This document shows, piece by piece, positions 6,507 through 10,985 of a stretch of DNA of 10,985 nucleotides. A program made the translations under genes and the position numbers. The notes under the pieces are model-generated. The model worked only from the letters and a program-made list of their open reading frames with translations. It ran no database searches and was not told where the DNA came from. Source of the stretch: REEB470 sp032117095 (GTDB lineage Bacteria; Bacillota; Bacilli; Paenibacillales; YIM-B00363); the NCBI GenBank assembly GCA_032117095.1, contig JAULZZ010000050.1, positions 1 to 10,985 on the forward strand, given 5' to 3'. How positions within the stretch are numbered: position 1 is the first letter of the stretch; every line of letters starts with the position of its first letter.

Positions 6507-6576
6507 AAAGAGGGATGGATAGGCTGTTGTCTTGTCGACATGCCTAAAAAATTGCACAGGAGAAAGGGAGAGGAAC

Positions 6577-7605
6577 ATGGAAAATCCGCAAGGGAATTCA
6601 CCAGAGGGACGTCAGCCCCCACCACAGATCACATGGTCGACGAAGAAAACGGTGATTATTTTCCTCGTTGCACTACTCGGTGCTGCCGGTTGGTCGATGG
6701 TGTATACCGTACAGGAGCAAGAGCAGGCGGCGATCATGACATTCGGGAAGTACACCGCCACGCAAACGTCCTCAGGGTTGCACTTTAAGTTGCCTTCGCC
6801 GATTCAGCGGGTCATTATTGTACCTGCCAACTTACAACAAAAACTCCAAGTCGGGTATCGTGAAGTCGATGGCAATATGGTCCCCGTCGAAGAAGAATCG
6901 CTCATGATTACAGGGGATGAAAACATCGTGTCTGCCGATGCGGTCGTGGAGTGGAAAATTGCTTCGGTACGCGATTTCTTGTACAACATTGAACGTCCTG
7001 AGCATTTTTTGCGCAATGCAGCGAGTGCGGCGATTCGTTCGGTCATCGGGTCAACGAAGCTCGATTTTGCGATTACGGAAGGGAAAACCCTCATCCAAAC
7101 CGACGTGAAAGCGAAACTCGAACAGCTGATGCTGCAGTACAATGCAGGGATTCAAGTCATTGACGTAAAGTTTCAAGACATTGAACCGCCAGAAGGGCAG
7201 GTACAACAAGCATTCAAGGATGTGACCAACGCCCGCGAAGAGAAAAATACGAAGATCAACCAAGCTCAAAAATATGTCAATGATCGTTTGCCGAAGGCAC
7301 GGGGAGAAGCGCAAGCCTTGATCGAGCAAGCGAACGGACAAAAACAATCGCGTATTCTCAACGCCCAAGGGGACGTCGCGAAATTCAACGCGGTGTACGA
7401 AGAGTTTGTCAAAAATCCGCAGGTGACAAAACAACGGCTTATTTTGGAAACGCTAGAGAGCATCCTGCCCAATGCAAAAATTGTCATTACCGATGGCAAA
7501 GGGACGACGATCAATACGTTGCCATTGAATGAATTGATGCGCTCCACGCGGACGGAAAATACGAGTGGGGCAGCCGCTGCAGCCACACAAGGAGGTACGC
7601 CATGA
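6577..7605 (+). CDS. hflK: HflK, SPFH-domain subunit of the HflKC membrane complex
   Basis: A 342-residue band-7/SPFH protein. HflK and HflC form a large membrane cage that in E. coli surrounds and modulates the FtsH protease. A short Pro/Gln-rich N-terminal segment (1-22) precedes one transmembrane helix (about 24-44), then the SPFH domain (about 45-220; TVQEQEQAAIMTFGKY, GLHFKLPSP, AVVEWKI, IQVIDVKFQDIEPP) and a coiled-coil tail rich in Ala, Glu and Gln (about 215-300). The C-terminus ends in a low-complexity T-S-G-A-A-A-A-A-T stretch. ATG 6577 follows GGGAGAGG (6566-6573); an upstream in-frame GTG/ATG lacks a ribosome binding site. The N-terminal segment is much shorter than the Gly-rich one of E. 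coli HflK. The order hflK-hflC with a 4-base overlap argues against a lone flotillin or stomatin. Confidence 0.9.
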   Translation: MENPQGNSPEGRQPPPQITWSTKKTVIIFLVALLGAAGWSMVYTVQEQEQAAIMTFGKYTATQTSSGLHFKLPSPIQRVIIVPANLQQKLQVGYREVDGNMVPVEEESLMITGDENIVSADAVVEWKIASVRDFLYNIERPEHFLRNAASAAIRSVIGSTKLDFAITEGKTLIQTDVKAKLEQLMLQYNAGIQVIDVKFQDIEPPEGQVQQAFKDVTNAREEKNTKINQAQKYVNDRLPKARGEAQALIEQANGQKQSRILNAQGDVAKFNAVYEEFVKNPQVTKQRLILETLESILPNAKIVITDGKGTTINTLPLNELMRSTRTENTSGAAAAATQGGTP

Positions 7606-8471
7606 AGAACAAAACAACGTATATCGTGAGCTTAATCATCCTTGCGGTTTTGTCCGTGAATGCCGTGTTTATCGTGCCGGAGAATGAGTACAACGTTGTC
7701 TTGCAGTTTGGAGAAGCCGTGCGCATCCACGATGAACCTGGGGTATATGTCAAAATCCCGTTTATTGAGACGGTAACGGTGTTGCCAAAGTACCAAAAAA
7801 TATACGACAACAATCCAACGACGATCCTCACACGGGACAAAAAGCCGATTATCGTCGACAATTATACGGTGTGGCGTATTAATGAACCTCAAAAATTTTT
7901 ACGGTCGTTGCGTACGATTGCAGCTGCCGAAAGTCGCATCGGGGACTCTGTGTACAACGCAGTGAGACGGAAACTTTCCGAGCGAGAGTACGGGAGCATT
8001 ATCAGTGAAAACACGTCTCGTGGCGACTTGAATACAGAAATTACAAAGGAAGTGTCGGAAGTCGTTGTCCGTCAAAATTATGGAATACAAGTGATCGACG
8101 TGCGCATTAAGCGAACGGATTTGCCTGAGGAAAACAAAGCGAGCGTCTACAACCGCATGATCTCAGATCGCCAATCCATTGCCGCAGGGTATTTGTCTGA
8201 GGGAGACGAGCAGTCCAAAAAAGTGACCTCGAATGCCGATCGACAAGCGCAAGAGTTGCTCGCCACCGCACAAGCGGAAGCGAAGAAGATTATTGCTGAA
8301 GGGGAACGAGAAGCCGCACGCATATACAACAACGCCTACGGGAAAGATGCGGCGTTTTATGGGCTATATCGCACGTTAGAAAGTTATTTGACGACGCTGA
8401 ACAAAGAGCCCGTCATTATGATGTCGATTGATTCGCCCTATGCGAGCATTTTGCGCGGAGTACAACCATAA
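7602..8471 (+). CDS. hflC: HflC, SPFH-domain subunit of the HflKC membrane complex
   Basis: A 289-residue partner of HflK. A single N-terminal transmembrane helix (about 6-24) acts as signal anchor, so most of the protein should be outside the membrane's inner face, as for the known complex. The SPFH domain follows (VPENEYNVVLQFGEAVR at 25-41; GVYVKIPFIETV; YGIQVIDVRIKRTDLPEE, the typical HflC motif), then an Ala/Glu-rich coiled coil (about 185-250) and IYNNAYGKDAAFYGLYR near the C-terminus, also typical for HflC. The start ATG overlaps the hflK stop as ATGA (7602-7605) and has AAGGAGG upstream, so the two are made in a coupled, near-equal ratio. No ftsH is seen nearby. Confidence 0.92.
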   Translation: MKNKTTYIVSLIILAVLSVNAVFIVPENEYNVVLQFGEAVRIHDEPGVYVKIPFIETVTVLPKYQKIYDNNPTTILTRDKKPIIVDNYTVWRINEPQKFLRSLRTIAAAESRIGDSVYNAVRRKLSEREYGSIISENTSRGDLNTEITKEVSEVVVRQNYGIQVIDVRIKRTDLPEENKASVYNRMISDRQSIAAGYLSEGDEQSKKVTSNADRQAQELLATAQAEAKKIIAEGEREAARIYNNAYGKDAAFYGLYRTLESYLTTLNKEPVIMMSIDSPYASILRGVQP

Positions 8472-8476
8472 AAAAA

Positions 8477-8520
8477 CACGAAGTCCCACTTCTTTCATCG
8501 CAGAAGGTGGGGCTTCTGTG
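8477..8520. terminator. Hairpin terminator after hflC
   Basis: A stem of about 14 bp with one bulge (GAAGTCCCACTTCT 8480-8493 against AGAAGGTGGGGCTTC 8502-8516), extended by CAC/GTG at its base, starts 8 bases after the hflC stop. On the plus strand no T run follows, so termination there may be partial and allow some read-through into the SDR gene. On the minus strand it is followed by seven T (plus-strand A at 8470-8476), so the strong direction is leftward although no minus-strand gene is seen upstream. Confidence 0.6.
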
Positions 8521-8546
8521 TATTACAAACCTGAGGAGGAGCATGC

Positions 8547-9467
8547 ATGCAGGGAAAACGATGGACATGGCAACCCGCACCGCTGACGACGAAGACAATC
8601 GTGATCACAGGGGCAAACAACGGCATTGGGTTTGAAGCGACGACTGCACTTGCGCAAAAAGGGGCGCATGTCGTCATGGCAGTGCGCAGTGTAGAACGGG
8701 GAGAAAAAGCGCGACAAGTCATCTTACAAATGAATCCACAGGCAAAACTCACCGTGATGAAACTCGACCTCAGCGACTTAGAACGTGTTCGTACGTTTGC
8801 ACAGCAACTCACATCACAGTTTGAACGCATCGATGTGTTGCTTAACAATGCGGGAGTGATGATTCCGCCATTTCAAAAAACACAACAAGGTTGGGAATTG
8901 CAAGTCGGATGCAATCACTTTGGACATTTTGCCTTGACGGGATTGTTGTTGCCACGGCTGTTGCAAAATCCAGAAGCCCGTATCGTCACAGTGAGTTCTA
9001 TCGCCAGCAAGCGCGGGAAGATTGATTTGGATCATTTGACGGGGGATGAAGGATACAATGCGTATCGCTTTTACTGTCAAAGCAAGCGGATGAACTATTT
9101 GTTTGGCGTTTCACTGGATCGTCAGTTGAAAGCACATGGGAGCACCGTAAAAAGCATCGTCTGTCATCCAGGCATTGCGAGTACGAATTTGATGTCGCGG
9201 GGTTCGGGCAAGCCGACAAAAGGGCTTCTCCGTGCGCTCATGGGATGGATCGGGCACGATGCCACGCACGGTGCATTTCCCTTGTTGGAGGCCGTGACGA
9301 ATCCATCGTTGCAAGGTGGGGAAATGATCGGACCCGATGGCAGTGGGGGGAGGCGTGGGGATCCGTTCATCGATCGCACGTTTACTGCGCTGTGGGATGA
9401 AACGGTGGCATCCAAGTTATGGGCGTATTCAGAGCAGGCGACGTCCGTGTCGTATGTGTGGCGATAG
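8547..9467 (+). CDS. Short-chain dehydrogenase/reductase (retinol dehydrogenase-like SDR)
   Basis: A 306-residue NAD(P)-dependent oxidoreductase with a Rossmann fold. The cofactor motif TGANNGIG is at residues 21-28, Asp75 (KLDLSD) is the adenine-contacting residue, NNAG is at 100-103, the catalytic Ser is in VSSIAS (149-154), and YCQSK gives Tyr176 and Lys180. Arg47 after the second strand (AVRS) suggests NADP(H). The CNHFGHFALTGLLLP segment (122-136), HPGIASTNL (207-215) and overall length resemble the retinol-dehydrogenase/WWOX-like branch of classical SDRs. That is a broad group and does not identify the substrate. ATG 8547 has GAGGAGGA (8533-8540) 6 bases upstream. It follows hflC across a hairpin and ends in a convergent gap with the secreted-protein gene. 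Confidence 0.93.
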   Translation: MQGKRWTWQPAPLTTKTIVITGANNGIGFEATTALAQKGAHVVMAVRSVERGEKARQVILQMNPQAKLTVMKLDLSDLERVRTFAQQLTSQFERIDVLLNNAGVMIPPFQKTQQGWELQVGCNHFGHFALTGLLLPRLLQNPEARIVTVSSIASKRGKIDLDHLTGDEGYNAYRFYCQSKRMNYLFGVSLDRQLKAHGSTVKSIVCHPGIASTNLMSRGSGKPTKGLLRALMGWIGHDATHGAFPLLEAVTNPSLQGGEMIGPDGSGGRRGDPFIDRTFTALWDETVASKLWAYSEQATSVSYVWR

Positions 9468-9475
9468 AGACATAG

Positions 9476-9509
9476 AAAACCCCACCGTCTGTGGATGCAG
9501 GCGATGGGG
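9476..9509 (-). terminator. Terminator of the secreted-protein gene (convergent gap)
   Basis: A 12-bp stem with one C-A mismatch (CCCCACCGTCTG 9480-9491 / CAGGCGATGGGG 9498-9509) and 6-base loop. Read on the minus strand it is followed by TTTT (plus-strand A at 9476-9479), 43 bases after the stop of the minus-strand gene, so it is oriented to end that transcript. The plus-strand SDR gene ends 12 bases before it and may share it, though no T run lies on that side. Confidence 0.6.
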
Positions 9510-9552
9510 GGCATATGCGGTGGACAAGCAGTTGTGGTTCAGCGAAAGAGGA

Positions 9553-10572
9553 TTACTGATTGTTTAGTAGTTTCTGAGCCTGTTGTAGTGCCTTTGAGGC
9601 AGGGGTAATGACTCTTAAAATGATAATCTCTCTGGTATACGTTCTTGCCTGCTTGGAGCTTGGCATATTTTCCAGTGATTTGCGCATCTTTGTATGCATA
9701 TTTATAATATTTTCCAGAGATTTAATGGATTTATCAAGTGTTGCTCTAGATTCTTGGGCACGTGCGCCATCCATATGTTCTATTTTTTTTCTTATATTTT
9801 TTAATTTGGTTAGCAACTCCTGAGCTGTCTTAATTGCGTTTTCACGCTCTTGCATCGCCTTTTCGACTGTGTTTTCTTTACTTTCATCTTCTTGGTACAC
9901 TAGTCTTGCCCGTTTTTTTCTAGCAATTTCTCGTTGTTTAGCACGTTCTTTTTCTTTCTGCGCAAGATCTTTTTCTATTTGCCTACGCGCTTTTTCTTCA
10001 TCGCTTAACTTCTTGGCGTGCAAGGGCTGTGGACGAATAGCCCCTGAATCTTTAGAATCATTCCAAGAAGCCGTAACGGTATTCCTGAAATCAGCAAGTT
10101 TTGTACCAGAGAATTTGAACAAAGTTGACCCGAGAGAGAGTAACTTTTCGAGTATTTTTTCTGCGTTTTTTGTGCAATCGCCATTGATTTTGCATGCTGT
10201 CGCTGCAGCGGAAACGACGAGGAGGGCTGCTTCTTTTGCGGTAAGCGCAGCTGGAATAACCAATGGAAATGCTGCTACTTTGTTTTGTTGTGCAGTATTG
10301 ATGGTCTCTGTAAATGCAGAACATGTGAAGAGGGTGTTTAGGGTGTTGGGAGAAGATTTTCCTAACGATTTCGTTGACGTTTTCGGCTTGAGACATTCGG
10401 TAGCAATGGCTTTCCCTTTGCTTATTGCATTTTTTTCCCCGTGTGTAAACGAAGCAGTGTTTGCCATGACAGGAGAAATGGAAGTCACGAGCAGGGCGAG
10501 GGAAATGAGCGAGAGGAGGGACATTTTACATATAAAATAGCGGGGACGGGAAAGTGTATTCATAGGGTTCAT
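9553..10572 (-). CDS. Secreted coiled-coil-rich protein of unknown function
   Basis: A 339-residue protein I cannot place in a family. It starts with a clear signal peptide: positive n-region, hydrophobic core about residues 17-33, and likely cleavage after A37 (S-P-V-M-A). The mature part has four Cys (60, 84, 127, 133), an Ala/Val-rich hydrophobic segment (about 99-126) followed by a short C-K-I-N-G-D-C loop, then a strongly charged Lys/Arg/Glu region (187-225) and two predicted coiled-coil segments (about 232-265 and 272-303). ATG 10572 is chosen because AAGGA (10583-10579) sits 6 bases before it; ATG 10563 is a close alternative. The same frame stays open upstream to 10971, through the leader and promoter. 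The gene is A+T-richer than its neighbours, on the opposite strand, and has its own promoter and terminator, which suggests a separately acquired unit. Confidence 0.7.
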   Translation of the reverse strand: MNPMNTLSRPRYFICKMSLLSLISLALLVTSISPVMANTASFTHGEKNAISKGKAIATECLKPKTSTKSLGKSSPNTLNTLFTCSAFTETINTAQQNKVAAFPLVIPAALTAKEAALLVVSAAATACKINGDCTKNAEKILEKLLSLGSTLFKFSGTKLADFRNTVTASWNDSKDSGAIRPQPLHAKKLSDEEKARRQIEKDLAQKEKERAKQREIARKKRARLVYQEDESKENTVEKAMQERENAIKTAQELLTKLKNIRKKIEHMDGARAQESRATLDKSIKSLENIINMHTKMRKSLENMPSSKQARTYTREIIILRVITPASKALQQAQKLLNNQ

Positions 10573-10935
10573 CACGCATCCTTTTTGTTTTTTAAGTGCA
10601 ACGTTTTCGTAAAACAATTGAGCATTTCTTTGGGCAAGAGGCATCGCACTGACAAGTGTTGCGGGTGTTGGAAGAGAACACATTGTCAAAAGGAACAGCC
10701 TATATTTAACACGCGTTGAATACAGGAATCCTATTGGGTAAAAAATACTGTGATTTCTCGTAAAATTAGACCCTGTATGGATGTCTTTAATCCGTGTACT
10801 AGTACAGAGGGGATGTTTTTTGTAATACGCACACCAGACAGCGGTCACACCAAACCGATCGTATCCGTGAGAGGATTGAAAAAACTTTCCGTAGGATCGC
10901 GATTTCGCATTGCATACCACTCCTTTCTGATTTCG
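10573..10935 (-). other. Long 5' leader of the secreted-protein gene
   Basis: About 360 bases lie between the presumed transcription start and the secreted-protein start codon. The stretch holds a strong ribosome binding site (AAAGGAG, 10926-10920) with a 21-codon ORF near its 5' end, a 12-bp perfect palindrome TGTACTAGTACA (10795-10806), and small hairpins, but no intrinsic terminator. The frame of the downstream gene has no stop codon through the whole leader (about 133 codons), which is unusual for A+T-rich non-coding DNA. The encoded leader residues do not resemble a protein I know. No known riboswitch class was recognised. Confidence 0.5.
10845..10910 (-). CDS. Possible 21-residue leader peptide
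   Basis: ATG 10910 lies 9 bases after AAAGGAG (10926-10920) and just downstream of a strong promoter, so translation here is expected. The frame reads M-R-N-R-D-P-T-E-S-F-F-N-P-L and then T-D-T-I-G-L-V before TGA at 10847-10845. A competing ATG at 10915 is only 4 bases from the ribosome binding site and opens another frame. Codons 9-11 contain T TTT TTC, a heptamer of the kind used for -1 frameshifting. A -1 shift there enters the long open frame leading to the secreted protein. It may be a leader peptide, the 5' part of a frameshifted gene, or the remains of a broken one. Confidence 0.35.
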   Translation of the reverse strand: MRNRDPTESFFNPLTDTIGLV

Positions 10936-10942
10936 TACCCCT

Positions 10943-10971
10943 ATTATACAAAAAAAAAAAAACGATGTCAT
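10943..10971 (-). promoter_or_regulatory. Strong sigma-A promoter with a 13-base homopolymer spacer
   Basis: On the minus strand ATGACA (10971-10966; five of six consensus bases) and a perfect TATAAT (10948-10943) are separated by exactly 17 bases. Thirteen of those spacer bases are an uninterrupted T run (plus-strand A at 10950-10962). Transcription should begin near 10935, just before the ribosome binding site at 10926-10920. Gain or loss of a T would move the spacer away from the optimum. Confidence 0.8.
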
Positions 10972-10985
10972 TTTTTTATATACGG

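Noticed and set aside
6533..6540. 8-bp palindrome TGTCGACA upstream of hflK
   Set aside because: It is too short to be meaningful alone, and no second copy or known operator match was seen.
10708..10717. LexA-like site AAC-ACGC-GTT in the leader
   Set aside because: The flanking bases of the Gram-positive SOS box (GAACnnnnGTTC) are not matched, and the position far downstream of the promoter is unsuitable.
10441..10719. 92-codon plus-strand frame at the right end
   Set aside because: It runs antisense to the signal peptide and leader of the secreted-protein gene, with a random-looking Cys/His-rich product and no ribosome binding site.
10573..10971. Taking the secreted protein as starting at ATG 10971 (472 residues)
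   Set aside because: That ATG overlaps the -35 element of the only good promoter, so it would not be in the transcript. The signal peptide then would be internal, and ATG 10572 has its own ribosome binding site.

Overview
The window looks like a chromosomal segment of a spore-forming member of the Bacilli (Firmicutes). The evidence is the topA–xerC–hslV–hslU order (the topA/codV/clpQ/clpY neighbourhood of Bacillus), HslV and HslU sequences close to the Bacillus type, strong AGGAGG ribosome binding sites, and a tiny YjcZ-like membrane peptide of the kind found in spore formers. Base composition is near balanced over most of the window and clearly more A+T-rich in the last 1.4 kb. The exact genus cannot be told from the sequence; an Alicyclobacillus-like lineage is only a guess.

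Layout, plus strand: the 3' end of topA (2-550), then xerC (586-1494), hslV (1516-2082) and hslU (2079-3476, overlapping hslV by 4 bases). A cytochrome P450 gene (3526-4869) follows 49 bases later with no clear terminator between. A non-coding stretch (4870-5236) holds a 99-bp MITE-like element with perfect 15-bp inverted ends (5087-5185) and two doubtful small ORFs. Next come an RluA-family pseudouridine synthase (5237-6232) and, convergent with it on the minus strand, a 38-residue YjcZ-like gene (6341-6457) with its own terminator. Divergent from that is the hflK-hflC pair (6577-8471, 4-base overlap), then a hairpin and an SDR oxidoreductase (8547-9467).

The right end is one minus-strand unit of different character. 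It has a near-consensus sigma-A promoter whose spacer contains a run of 13 identical bases, a leader of about 360 nt carrying a well-placed ribosome binding site and a 21-codon ORF, and then a gene for a 339-residue secreted, coiled-coil-rich protein that I cannot assign to a family (9553-10572). Its terminator lies in the convergent gap with the SDR gene.

Functionally, the left half is housekeeping: relaxation of supercoils, chromosome dimer resolution and ATP-dependent proteolysis by HslVU. The middle combines RNA modification with a membrane SPFH complex (HflKC) known elsewhere to control the FtsH protease. The least explained part is the right-hand minus-strand locus. Its promoter and leader contain homopolymer tracts that could make expression of the secreted protein switchable; this is inference from sequence only.
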